A model generated the notes under the pieces. That model made no database searches. It was not told the origin of the DNA and saw only the letters and a program-made list of their open reading frames with translations. A stretch of 12,721 bases of DNA from Deltaproteobacteria bacterium. GTDB taxonomy: Bacteria; Desulfobacterota; GWC2-55-46; JAUVFY01. Shown piece after piece: positions 1 through 7,534 of this stretch. The DNA lies in assembly GCA_030594025.1 (NCBI GenBank), contig JAUVFY010000021.1, forward strand, positions 1-12,721, read 5' to 3'. How positions within the stretch are numbered: position 1 is the stretch's first letter; the number at the start of each line of letters is the position of its first letter. The translations under genes were made by a program, and so were the position numbers.

Positions 1-429
1 CGTATAATCAAGGGCTTGTCTGACCGCTATTACCATCGCCACCAGCATCCAGATCGAGGCGCCAAGGAAGATAAGACCTCCCAGAAATGGGATGATACCG
101 AATATACGGAGCAAACCGGGGGCGCTCGCAAAACCGATGGTGCGCAGCAACTCGCCGAAATCCGCTCTGGTTTTTGGCTCCGGAAGGAGTTTCGTGCCAA
201 TAAGGTATGTAAGAAATGCCCAGATAAACCAACCGATAAGGGCTGCAATCGACTGTGTTAAAACCCAGCCGAACCCCGCTATTGCGCCGCTTCCTATTCC
301 GGCTGCTATACTGGCGATAACAACAACCCCCATGGCCTGCCACAGCGCACCTTTGTCAGCCTCGACCTCTTCATAGAGGTGAACATCCAGCAATGCGGCA
401 CGCATAATGCGATCTACGAAGTTGCTCAT
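1..429 (-). CDS. Yip1-family integral membrane protein (partial, C-terminus beyond window)
   Basis: The reading frame starts with ATG at 429 and stays open to base 1, giving 143 residues with no stop, so the C-terminus lies outside the window. The protein has a short soluble N-terminus (about residues 1-30) and then strongly hydrophobic stretches near 31-52, 58-79 and 103-138, separated by a polar loop around KTRADFGELLRTIG. This loop followed by APGLLRIFGIIPFLGG and a final VAVRQALDYT is the pattern I know from bacterial Yip1-domain proteins (PF04893-type), which are multi-pass membrane proteins of unknown biochemical role. The start is well supported by AGGAGG five bases upstream (435-440 on this strand). 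It follows aspA by 48 bases and is probably the last visible gene of the murI operon. Family assignment is from recalled pattern; function is unknown. Confidence 0.8.
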   Translation of the reverse strand, partial: MSNFVDRIMRAALLDVHLYEEVEADKGALWQAMGVVVIASIAAGIGSGAIAGFGWVLTQSIAALIGWFIWAFLTYLIGTKLLPEPKTRADFGELLRTIGFASAPGLLRIFGIIPFLGGLIFLGASIWMLVAMVIAVRQALDYT

Positions 430-477
430 AAGCCCCTCCTATATATTTTTCCATTACGTGGTCGGCGCTGCCCGTCC

Positions 478-1962
478 CTACGGTCTCTTCTCCCTCTTTT
501 TACCTCGTTCCCCCCTTTTTTTCCTTTTTCCACTTTTTTTCCTTAGCTGCGGCCCGGTAACCCTCATGGGCTTAAGGAGCTCCTCTGCCTCTGTCGGGGT
601 GAATACTCCGCTCTCGACCAGGACTTCCCTTATCGTCTTGCCGGTCCTCTCGGACGCCTTTGCAACCAGTGCCGCCTTCTCGTAGCCTATGATGGGGTTT
701 AAGACCGTTGCAAGGCCCACGGAGCTTTCGAAGTAATCACGGCACCTTTTTCTATCGGCTTCTATGCCTTTTACGCACCTATCGGTGAAGAGCCTTATCC
801 CTTTGGTGAGTATCCCGATGGACTGAAGGATGTTATAGTTAATGACAGGTCCCATCACGTTAAGTTCGAACTGGCCCGCCTGCGAGGCCATGGCGACCGC
901 GAGGTCGTTACCAACGACCTGAAACGAGACCATGTTCATCATCTCGGCCATGACAGGGTTTACCTTCCCGGGCATGATGGACGAGCCGGGCTGGACCGGG
1001 GGAAGGGTTATCTCTTTGAGTCCGGTCCTGGGTCCGGAACTCAGGAGCCTAAAATCGTTCGCTATGCGGATGAGCTCGAGTGAGGTGTCCCTCAACGTGC
1101 CGGAGAGGGCCGTAAAGTCCGCCATGCTGTTCATGCCCTCGACCGTGTCAGGGGCCGGCTTCAAGCCCTTTATGCCGGATACCCTCGAAAGGGCCCTCAC
1201 GACCATGGGCCTGTACCTGGGGTCGGTGTTAAGGCCCGTGCCTGCGGCAGTGCCTCCGATTCCCAGGGATTTAAGTGCCTTTCTCGCGGCCTCAAACCGT
1301 TCGGTGCATTTACGTACGCTTGTCGCATAGGAGGTAAAATCCTGGCCGAGCCTTATTGGCACGGCGTCCTGGAGGTGTGTTCTTGCAGATTTTATTATGC
1401 GGTCGAACCTCCTGGCCTTTCCCCTGAGCTCGCGCTCGAGTCCTTTGAGCGACGAGGAGAGTCCCCCGGAGGCATGGAGTGCCGCTATCCTCATTGCGGT
1501 GGGGAAGGTATCGTTTGTGGATTGAGCCATGTTCACATGGTCATTGGGGTGTACGAGCCTGTACTCGCCTTTCCTCGCGCCGAGGATTTCGTTGGCCCTG
1601 TTAGCAATGACCTCGTTCGCGTTCATATTGTGAGAGGTCCCTGCACCGGCCTGGTAAACGTCGACTATGAACTGCTCGTGCAAGTGCCCGCCTATTACCT
1701 CGTCGGCGGCCTTCATGATAGCACGGGCTTTTTTTGCCGCGAGTAGGCCCAGGGCCATGTTCACTTCCGCTGCGGCCCTTTTAACCATGGCGGTGGCCAT
1801 TATGAATTCGCTCTTAGGAAGGATCCCGCTGGCAGAAAAGTTATGTTTTGCCCTGAGGGTCTGAACCCCGTAGTAGGCGTCCGAGGGGACCGCCCTCTTG
1901 CCAAGGGTGTCCTTTTCTATCCGGGTCTTTTTAGCCAGGGCCCTTTTTTTCTTTACCTTCAT
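478..1962 (-). CDS. aspA: Aspartate ammonia-lyase (aspartase/fumarase superfamily)
   Basis: Predicted to convert L-aspartate reversibly to fumarate and ammonia in the cytoplasm. The superfamily signature GSSIMPGKVNP is at residues 326-336; by alignment with the family the catalytic serine should be S327, with K333 and N335 in the substrate pocket. GTSHNMNANEV (108-118) and HVNMAQSTND (142-151) resemble aspartases; class II fumarases usually have GTQSNMNVNEV and HVNKSQSSND. LSSGPR (307-312) is also aspartase-like. The HPNDHVN stretch is more fumarase-like, so fumarase activity remains an alternative. At 494 residues it is longer than usual (about 470), because of a lysine-rich N-terminus (first 14 residues) and a basic tail from about residue 474. 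I see no Shine-Dalgarno before the ATG. It lies 29 bases after the GerMN gene, which suggests translation within the murI operon. Confidence 0.82.
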   Translation of the reverse strand: MKVKKKRALAKKTRIEKDTLGKRAVPSDAYYGVQTLRAKHNFSASGILPKSEFIMATAMVKRAAAEVNMALGLLAAKKARAIMKAADEVIGGHLHEQFIVDVYQAGAGTSHNMNANEVIANRANEILGARKGEYRLVHPNDHVNMAQSTNDTFPTAMRIAALHASGGLSSSLKGLERELRGKARRFDRIIKSARTHLQDAVPIRLGQDFTSYATSVRKCTERFEAARKALKSLGIGGTAAGTGLNTDPRYRPMVVRALSRVSGIKGLKPAPDTVEGMNSMADFTALSGTLRDTSLELIRIANDFRLLSSGPRTGLKEITLPPVQPGSSIMPGKVNPVMAEMMNMVSFQVVGNDLAVAMASQAGQFELNVMGPVINYNILQSIGILTKGIRLFTDRCVKGIEADRKRCRDYFESSVGLATVLNPIIGYEKAALVAKASERTGKTIREVLVESGVFTPTEAEELLKPMRVTGPQLRKKSGKRKKRGERGKKREKRP

Positions 1963-1991
1963 AACGGTCGGGAGGTGAAATAAAAACTCTG

Positions 1992-2552
1992 TCAGCCTTT
2001 TCCTTTTATCATATTTTTGTTTGGGACCAGGGGAAAGTCAATCCTTATGTGCCCTGCAAGGGTGTCTTTCTTCCCGCCGTCAACGAGAATCTGGACCGCC
2101 TCTATCTCGGGGAAGTTGAGCGCGACGGTGTTCACGATGGAGTAAATGGTCTGTAGCTCCCCGGAAGAGCCCCCGGGGTGGTTGTCTGATAAGGCGCTCG
2201 AGAAGTTCACATAGGCGGTGGTACCCCTTATCTTGACCGACAGGAGCCTTGTGCCCTCGGGGATTGTAGGGGTAAGCGCACTTTCCGGGCCCTCTATGAG
2301 GGCCTCGACCGCCTCTTTAACCTTCGCCTCAAGCCCGCGCGCGGGTCCCTTCTTAATCCTCCTTCTCTCTGTGTCGAGTGACTTTCCCTCAACGTCGCTG
2401 AAGAAAAGCTTTAGCTCCCTTACTGCGGCCTTTTTAGGTACTGGTGGAGGCAGAAGCTTCTCTCCGTACCATGCCATGAAGATTATACCCGCAATAAAGG
2501 TAAGCAGTGCGACTATTATTATCGTCCAGGGAGAACCCTTTTTTTTGGCCAT
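1992..2552 (-). CDS. Membrane-anchored GerMN-domain protein
   Basis: A 186-residue protein with a lysine-containing N-terminus, one hydrophobic segment at about residues 9-29, a proline-rich linker (LLPPPVPK) and an extracytoplasmic domain from about residue 45 to 175. The domain reads LKLFFSDVEGKSL, then a helix containing EALIEGP, PEGTRLLSVKIRGTTAYVNFSSAL and ending AVQILVDGGKKDTLAGHI, which matches the GerMN fold found in GerM and in many Gram-negative envelope proteins of unknown role. Because it is anchored and coded next to murI, a cell-wall-related function is plausible but inferred. I chose ATG 2552; the same frame extends upstream to a TTG at 2621, but that would add a polar 23-residue stretch before the signal anchor. 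Neither start has a strong ribosome binding site. Confidence 0.8.
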   Translation of the reverse strand: MAKKKGSPWTIIIVALLTFIAGIIFMAWYGEKLLPPPVPKKAAVRELKLFFSDVEGKSLDTERRRIKKGPARGLEAKVKEAVEALIEGPESALTPTIPEGTRLLSVKIRGTTAYVNFSSALSDNHPGGSSGELQTIYSIVNTVALNFPEIEAVQILVDGGKKDTLAGHIRIDFPLVPNKNMIKGKG

Positions 2553-2627
2553 ATTGACTATTAAGTGACTGTTAGGTCCGTAAATGACAGGAAGCGTTCT
2601 ATGACTTAAGGAAACGGTCAATGACCG

Positions 2628-3446
2628 TCAGGCTTCCACGCTTACCAACTCCGCCTGGATGGGCCCTTCGTTAAAAAATTTCTTACCCACCCTTGTAAAA
2701 CGCTCGGGCGAGTCGGTCACAAAGAACCTCGGCCGGGCGGGGGTTTCTGTTTTTTCCCGCAGTTCCTCCCTCATAAGATTTGTGCTCTTGAGCACACTCT
2801 CGACCTCGAGGGCAGTGGCCAGGGCGGAATCGATGAGCCTCACCTCTTCGCCCATCACCTTTGCAATCGTCCTTTTAAGAAGCGGATAATGCGTGCATCC
2901 GAGCACAAGCACGTCTATCCCTTCCCCCTTCAACTTCACGAGGTATTTACCCGCCGTTAGAAGGGCCGCGTCATTGTCCGTCCACCCCTCTTCAACGAGC
3001 GGCACAAAGAGCGGACATGACTGCATGAATACTACAACCGTTGGGTCGACGGCCTTTATGGCGTCGAAATAGGCCCCGCTCTTCATGGTCCCTTCGGTGC
3101 CGATTACCCCGACCCTTTTTACCCTGGTCGAGGCAATGGCCATCTTCGCCCCTGGTTCTATGACCCCCACGACCGGTATATCGAGCCTTTCCTTGAGCGC
3201 TCCGAGCGCGTAAGCCGAGGCCGTATTGCAGGCAACGACGAGAAGCTTTATATCGTATTTCAAGAGGAAGTCCGCCGTCTCAATGGAGTACCTGGTCACG
3301 GTCTCCCTGGATTTGTTCCCGTAGGGTACGCGGGCCGTGTCGCCGAGATATATGGTCTCTTCCCGGGGCAGCAGCCTCGTAATCTCCCTCAGAACGGTCA
3401 GCCCCCCTATTCCGGAGTCGAATATGCCGATAGGCCGGTCATTCAT
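2628..3446 (-). CDS. murI: Glutamate racemase
   Basis: Interconverts L- and D-glutamate in the cytoplasm, supplying D-glutamate for peptidoglycan precursor synthesis. The 272-residue protein has the expected family length and motifs: IGIFDSGIGGLTVL near the N-terminus (D10, S11), YLGDTARVPYG (33-43), the first catalytic cysteine in ACNTAS (C73) and the second in GCTHYP (C184). Both acid/base cysteines are present, so it should be active. I chose ATG 3446 because residues before it (an in-frame TTG at 3488 and ATG at 3482) are absent from the family and overlap a likely promoter. It leads a same-strand run with the GerMN gene, aspA and the Yip1 gene. Confidence 0.95.
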   Translation of the reverse strand: MNDRPIGIFDSGIGGLTVLREITRLLPREETIYLGDTARVPYGNKSRETVTRYSIETADFLLKYDIKLLVVACNTASAYALGALKERLDIPVVGVIEPGAKMAIASTRVKRVGVIGTEGTMKSGAYFDAIKAVDPTVVVFMQSCPLFVPLVEEGWTDNDAALLTAGKYLVKLKGEGIDVLVLGCTHYPLLKRTIAKVMGEEVRLIDSALATALEVESVLKSTNLMREELREKTETPARPRFFVTDSPERFTRVGKKFFNEGPIQAELVSVEA

Positions 3447-3459
3447 AAAATCCAGTTTA

Positions 3460-3488
3460 AGTCTAAGTAAAGGGGGCAACATTGTCAA
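3460..3488 (-). promoter_or_regulatory. Candidate sigma70 promoter for the murI operon
   Basis: On the minus strand TTGACA (3488-3483, perfect -35) is followed after 17 bases by TAGACT (3465-3460, four of six matches to the -10). The expected transcription start, near 3453, leaves only about seven bases before the murI ATG at 3446. The transcript would therefore be almost leaderless, or the true start differs. The site is seen in the sequence; its activity is inferred. Confidence 0.5.
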
Positions 3489-3505
3489 CGAAAAACTACC
3501 TCGTG

Positions 3506-3514
3506 TGCTATAAT
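3506..3514 (+). promoter_or_regulatory. Extended -10 promoter for the hemerythrin-like/polX pair
   Basis: TGCTATAAT is a perfect extended -10 (TGn plus TATAAT). No good -35 lies 16-18 bases upstream (TCAACG or CAACGA only), which fits an extended -10 promoter that depends less on the -35. Transcription would start near 3521, 28 bases before the chosen ATG at 3549. Its upstream part abuts the murI -35 on the other strand. Confidence 0.55.
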
Positions 3515-3548
3515 AAAATTAGGATTTATGAGGAAAGAGGGGTTCTAT

Positions 3549-4052
3549 ATGGAAAGGCAACCGCTAAGAACCGAAGAGCCTCGGACCAGGCACCCAGGGC
3601 CCGAAAAGTCTCCTGAAGGCGGGTTTATAAAAGAGATGGAAGAGGACCATGGGAGGATAAAGAAGCTTATCAAGGAGTTCGAGCCGGTCGTATCGAGCCG
3701 CGTCATAGAAGACATGGTTCTTTTCAGGAAAAAACTCAAAGAGTTGGAGGACGTGGTCGTCGAGCACCTTAAGATGGAGGACGAACTCTTTTACCAGAGC
3801 CTCAAGGAAAAGGCCATAGAAAAGAAGCAGGACGGATTCCTACCCGTAATAGACCTTTACAAGGAGTCCATGTTTGTTGTCTCGAGGAAGGTCTTGAGCT
3901 TTTTTAGCAGGTACCGTGAAGAGGAGGATATATCTGTCGATCCGGAGGGTTTTTTCTCCTCTTTCAAAGACATCCGCTATGAGATTTTAAAGCGGATCTC
4001 CAAGGAGGAGAGGGGCCTTTTCTACATATACGGGACATGTTTTCTTGACTGA
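3549..4052 (+). CDS. Hemerythrin-like (HHE) helical protein with incomplete metal site
   Basis: A 167-residue, charged, all-helical soluble protein. The first helix carries EEDHGRIKKL (H34) and the second VEHLKMEDELFY (H73 and E77 in an HxxxE arrangement), both typical of hemerythrin/HHE cation-binding domains, which bind a di-iron centre for O2, NO or redox sensing. The last helix reads KRISKEERGLFYIYG (from K148), where the family normally has HIxxEExxLFP: the expected histidine is R149, although E153-E154 and LF remain. The third helix (about 97-121) has no histidine. A normal di-iron site therefore seems unlikely. I chose ATG 3549 because GAGGGG lies six bases upstream; an ATG at 3528 would sit almost on the predicted transcription start. 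polX follows after 32 bases on the same strand, so co-transcription is likely. Function is unknown. Confidence 0.72.
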   Translation: MERQPLRTEEPRTRHPGPEKSPEGGFIKEMEEDHGRIKKLIKEFEPVVSSRVIEDMVLFRKKLKELEDVVVEHLKMEDELFYQSLKEKAIEKKQDGFLPVIDLYKESMFVVSRKVLSFFSRYREEEDISVDPEGFFSSFKDIRYEILKRISKEERGLFYIYGTCFLD

Positions 4053-4084
4053 GCCAGGCTGAGCAAGGTCTTTATTTTAGGTTC

Positions 4085-5821
4085 ATGGATAACCCGCAGA
4101 TAGCCAGGATATTCGAGGAGATAGCGGATATCCTCGAGATAAAGGGCGAGAACCCCTTCAGGGTCCGTTCCTACAGGAACGCCGCACTCGTCGTGCAGGG
4201 GTTCGCGGTGAGCCTCAAGAGTATAGTCGAGGGCGGGGAGGAGGAGCTAGAAAAGATCCCGGGGATAGGTACGAGTATACGCGAGAAGGTCGTCGAGATA
4301 CTCGCAACAGGCAAGTGCAAGTTCCATGACGGGCTTTTAAAGGAGCTCCCGCCGGGGCTCCTTGAGCTTTTGAGGATATCCGGGGTGGGCCCCAAGAAGG
4401 TAGCGCTCCTGTACGACAAGGTAGGCATAAAGAGTGTTGACGAGCTCGAAAAGGCCGCCCAGGCCCATAAGCTCTGCGGGCTTCCGGGGATGGGAGAGAA
4501 GTCCGAGCAGAAGATACTAAAGGCCGTCCAGGAGGCAAAACGGGTCTCCGGACGCTTCGGGCTCTCCACAGTCAGAACCGTTGCAGAAGACTACAAGTCC
4601 CACATAAAGAAGCTAAAAGGGGTCATCGATGTGGAGCCCTCGGGGAGCCTGAGGAGATGGAAGGAGTCAATAGGGGATCTGGATATACTTGTGACCTGCA
4701 AAAAGGGTGTCCCTGTTATGGACCACTTTGTAAGCTACCCTGAAGTGAGTGAGGTGGTTGCGAAAGGGGATACGAAGTCCACCGTGATATTGACAAACGG
4801 GCTTCAGGTGGACTTGAGGGTCCTGGATAAGAAGTCCTTCGGCTCAGCACTTCAGTACTTCACCGGTTCCAAGGCTCACAACATCGCCGTCAGGGACAGG
4901 GCCAAGAGAATGGGGCTCAAGATAAGCGAGTACGGGGTGTTCAGGGAAAAGACAGGCAAGTGGATGGCCGGCAGGACCGAACAGGATGTGTACGGGGCCG
5001 TGGGCCTCGAATGGGTCCCCCCGGAGCTCAGGGAAAACAGAGGGGAGATAGAGGCCGCTGAGGCCTCGAAACTTCCCGGGCTAATCGAACTAAAGCATAT
5101 AAAGGGCGACCTTCATGTGCACACCAAAGAGAGCGATGGGGCGAATACCCTCGAAGAGATGGCCGAAGCGGCCATGGCGATGGGTTACGAATATATCGCC
5201 GTAACGGAACACTCAAAGGGTCTGGCCATAGCTCGCGGGCTGGAAGAAAAAAGGCTCCTGAAACATATTGAGACAATAGACCGTTTTAACGAGAGACTTA
5301 AAAAAAAGGGAGTGAAGTTTCGGGTATTGAAGGGCACGGAAGTCGACATACGCTCCGACGGAACACTCGACTACAAGAGCTCTTTACTCGAAAGGCTCGA
5401 CTGCGTCGTAGGGGCGGTCCACTCCGGGTTCGACATGCCGGGTAAGGATATGACCAGGAGGATACTCAAGGCGATAAGCACGGCGAAACTCCATATACTC
5501 GCGCATCCCACGGGAAGGCTCATAGGCACGAGGGAGCCTTACGCGGTGGATATGGAAAAGGTTATCAATGCCGCGAAAAAATACGGGGTCTTCCTTGAGC
5601 TCAACGCCTACCCCGAAAGGCTCGACCTTAACGACATACACTGTAAACTCGCAAAGGACACGGGCGTGCTCGTTGCCATCTCAACAGACGCACACAACAC
5701 GCTGCATCTGAAAAATATCGTCTACGGGGTGCACACTGCAAGAAGGGGTTGGTTAGGGAAAAAGGACGTACTCAATGCCGGGGGCCTGAAGGAAGTTTTA
5801 AAGTTGTTGAAGAAGGGTTAG
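4085..5821 (+). CDS. polX: DNA polymerase/3'-5' exonuclease, family X (PolX)
   Basis: A 578-residue bacterial PolX, the usual full length, predicted to fill gaps and process ends in DNA repair in the cytoplasm. Residues 1-80 hold the N-terminal helix-hairpin-helix domain (IPGIGTSIREKV at 58-69) and a second such motif is at ISGVGPKKV (98-106). The nucleotidyltransferase palm has GSLRRWKESIGDLDIL (187-202), giving catalytic D198 and D200, with the third aspartate D243 in QVDLRV. From about 335 a PHP domain follows: DLHVH (H344, H346), TEH (H376), GTEVDI (E419), VHSGF (H446), AHPTG (H474) and STDAH (D535, H537). All expected metal ligands are there, so both polymerase and nuclease activities look intact. 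Upstream Shine-Dalgarno is weak (AGG eight bases before ATG). It follows the hemerythrin-like gene, likely in one transcript. Confidence 0.94.
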   Translation: MDNPQIARIFEEIADILEIKGENPFRVRSYRNAALVVQGFAVSLKSIVEGGEEELEKIPGIGTSIREKVVEILATGKCKFHDGLLKELPPGLLELLRISGVGPKKVALLYDKVGIKSVDELEKAAQAHKLCGLPGMGEKSEQKILKAVQEAKRVSGRFGLSTVRTVAEDYKSHIKKLKGVIDVEPSGSLRRWKESIGDLDILVTCKKGVPVMDHFVSYPEVSEVVAKGDTKSTVILTNGLQVDLRVLDKKSFGSALQYFTGSKAHNIAVRDRAKRMGLKISEYGVFREKTGKWMAGRTEQDVYGAVGLEWVPPELRENRGEIEAAEASKLPGLIELKHIKGDLHVHTKESDGANTLEEMAEAAMAMGYEYIAVTEHSKGLAIARGLEEKRLLKHIETIDRFNERLKKKGVKFRVLKGTEVDIRSDGTLDYKSSLLERLDCVVGAVHSGFDMPGKDMTRRILKAISTAKLHILAHPTGRLIGTREPYAVDMEKVINAAKKYGVFLELNAYPERLDLNDIHCKLAKDTGVLVAISTDAHNTLHLKNIVYGVHTARRGWLGKKDVLNAGGLKEVLKLLKKG

Positions 5822-5872
5822 AGCGGGGCAGGGAGGGTTTGTGTAGAGCGCTATGGGCGCGAATTAGAAAGT

Positions 5873-7213
5873 TCATGCGGTCGCCTTTTTCGGTTGCTTT
5901 CGCGTCTCGACCCTCTCGGCCTTTACCTTGGCGATTCTGTTCTTTTCCATGTCCACAACGGTATACCTGTAGCCGGCGTGCAGTACGAACTCCCCTCCGC
6001 GCGGGACCCTCTGTAGTTTTGCGAGCATAAACCCCGAAAGGGTGTTGTGCTTTTCGGCCTCTTCCTCTGTGAAGGGAAGGTCTATATCCGCAAGGTCTCT
6101 CAAGGATGCAGAAGGGTCGATTATCATCGTACCGTCGCGGAGTTTTTCCACGAGGCCTCCCTTTTCCACGTCGTACTCGTCCTCTATCTCGCCTACAATC
6201 TCTTCGAGGAGGTCCTCGATCGTGACGAGGCCGTCGACGTCGCCGTGTTCGTCTATGACTATGGCTATGTGGACCTTCCTCCTTTGCAGCTCCCTAAGGA
6301 GCCCGCTTATCATTATCGAGTTGGGCACGAAGTAGGGGGTGCGGACGAGCTCTTTTACGACCACCGGCCTCCCGCTCTCCATCGTCTTGAATACGTCCTT
6401 GTTGAAAAGTATGCCCACTACGTTTTCCAGACTTTCCCTGTATACGGGATACCTCGAAAACCCGGTTACCGAGATGAACTTCAGGACTTCTTCAGGAGGG
6501 GTATTTATCTCGATGGCGCTGAACTGGGGTTTCGGCACCATGACTTCCTTGACGGTGGTGTCGGCGAACTCGAAAACCCCGTGCAGAAGCTGGGCCTCTG
6601 TCTCCTCGAGGATACCCTTTTCTCTGCCCTCTGTTATGAAGTATTTTAATTCCTCCTCGGAGATAAACATCCTCTCCTCGGCGCCCTTTATCCCGAACAA
6701 CTTCAAAACAAAACTCGTGGAAGAGGTAAGCAGTATTACGAAGACGGCAGAGACCCTTGAGAGCAGGTCAATAGGCCTTGCCGAAAAGCAGGCTATCCTC
6801 TCGGAGTACCTGAGGGCAAGGGATTTCGGTGCGAGCTCCCCCACGACGAGCATTACATAGGATAAGACAGCGACCACTACGGCTACGGCGAGGAACTCGG
6901 AGGAGCGCTGAACAGCTCCGATGGGTATGGCCGAAAAAAGCGGTTTTAAGAACTCTATTGCGATGACACCGCCAAGGACCGAGGCGAGGGTACCTGCGAC
7001 GGTAACGCCCACCTGGACGGTTGCCAGAAAGCGCTCCGGTTTGTTCTTCATGCCGGAGACGATCTGGGCCGACTCCTTGCCGTCCTTGGCAAGCTTGTCT
7101 ATAATGCTCCTTTTTGAGGAGATTATGGCTATCTCGGAACTTGAGAAAAAGCCGTTGAGAAGGATTAAAAGAAGTATTATTATAGCCTCAAATACAAGGC
7201 TTTCTGTCGACAC
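5873..7213 (-). CDS. HlyC/CorC-family CNNM-CBS membrane protein
   Basis: A 446-residue member of the hemolysin C/CorC (TlyC) family, cytoplasmic-membrane proteins linked to divalent cation (Mg2+, Co2+) efflux or homeostasis; the hemolysin name is historical. Domain order: CNNM/DUF21 transmembrane region at about 1-190, with NGFFSSSEIAI (20-30) and the VVGELAPKSLALRYSE motif (123-138); a tandem CBS pair at about 222-345, including MVPKPQFSAIE and DEHGDVDGLVTIEDLLEEIVGEI-type sequence (321-343); and a CorC_HlyC C-terminal domain at about 355-435 with HNTLSGFML and GGEFV. The start is GTG at 7213, preceded by a perfect AGGAGG only four bases upstream. It converges on polX with a 51-base gap and has its own promoter. 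Substrate is not shown by the sequence. Confidence 0.9.
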   Translation of the reverse strand: MSTESLVFEAIIILLLILLNGFFSSSEIAIISSKRSIIDKLAKDGKESAQIVSGMKNKPERFLATVQVGVTVAGTLASVLGGVIAIEFLKPLFSAIPIGAVQRSSEFLAVAVVVAVLSYVMLVVGELAPKSLALRYSERIACFSARPIDLLSRVSAVFVILLTSSTSFVLKLFGIKGAEERMFISEEELKYFITEGREKGILEETEAQLLHGVFEFADTTVKEVMVPKPQFSAIEINTPPEEVLKFISVTGFSRYPVYRESLENVVGILFNKDVFKTMESGRPVVVKELVRTPYFVPNSIMISGLLRELQRRKVHIAIVIDEHGDVDGLVTIEDLLEEIVGEIEDEYDVEKGGLVEKLRDGTMIIDPSASLRDLADIDLPFTEEEAEKHNTLSGFMLAKLQRVPRGGEFVLHAGYRYTVVDMEKNRIAKVKAERVETRKQPKKATA

Positions 7214-7287
7214 TTAGCCTCCTGAAGAAAAAAAAGAAAAATAAAGGAATATTAAGGGTCTCCTTTAAATGGTTGTGGGATATTAGG

Positions 7288-7317
7288 ATTATAGCATAAA
7301 AAGTGAAATTTTTACAA
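7288..7317 (-). promoter_or_regulatory. Promoter for the CorC-like gene
   Basis: Minus-strand TTGTAA (7317-7312, four of six) and an extended -10, TGC-TATAAT (7296-7288), separated by 18 bases. Start of transcription is expected near 7281, giving a leader of about 68 bases that ends in an A/T-rich stretch and the AGGAGG of the CorC-like gene (7223-7218). The -35 lies just beside the end of the tandem repeat array. Confidence 0.6.
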
Positions 7318-7320
7318 GGT

Positions 7321-7533
7321 GCTTGCGCACGGTAAATTGTAAATTCGGCCCTTGTAGCTCATGTGGCCTCAACACATAGAAAGAGAGCATAATAAGTGTT
7401 CCACCTCAGGTAGCTTGCGCACGGCAAATTGTAAATTCAGCCCTTGTAGCTCATGTGGCCCCAACACATAGAAAGAGAGCATAATAAGTGTTCCACCTCA
7501 GGTGGCTTGCGCACGGCAAATTGTAAATTCGGC
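7321..7533. repeat. 92-bp tandem repeat, 2.3 copies
   Basis: Two full units (7321-7412 and 7413-7504) and a partial third (7505-7533, the first 29 bases). Units 1 and 2 differ only at unit positions 13, 27, 49 and 92, all transitions. The unit starts GCTTGCGCACGG and ends CCACCTCAGG. Because 92 is not a multiple of three and no frame crosses it, it is not protein-coding repeat. Each full unit holds an inverted repeat ATGTG/CACAT with a seven-base loop inside a GCTC/GAGC pair, and a second hairpin CCACC-TCA-GGTGG forms at the 2/3 junction. The array starts two bases from the Mth938 gene stop and ends at the CorC-like promoter, so it fills most of the 321-base gap 7214-7534. It could be a 3' untranslated element, a minisatellite or a small-RNA locus; I recognise no known family. 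Confidence 0.93.
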
Positions 7534-7534
7534 A

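Noticed and set aside
5822..5872. Intrinsic terminator between the converging polX and CorC-like genes
   Set aside because: Only a short AGCGCT palindrome is present, with no stable stem and no T-run in either direction.
6047..6649. 200-codon plus-strand open frame
   Set aside because: It is antisense to the CorC-like gene, whose CBS and CorC motifs are clear on the minus strand.
7348..7412. tRNA-like stretch within the repeat (TGTAGCTCA followed by a GAGC)
   Set aside because: It resembles a tRNA D-arm, but there is no anticodon stem, no T-loop motif and no 3' acceptor strand to pair with the 5' end, so it is not a tRNA gene.
7321..7533. CRISPR array
   Set aside because: Units are 92 bases and directly abutting, with no unique spacers and no cas genes nearby.
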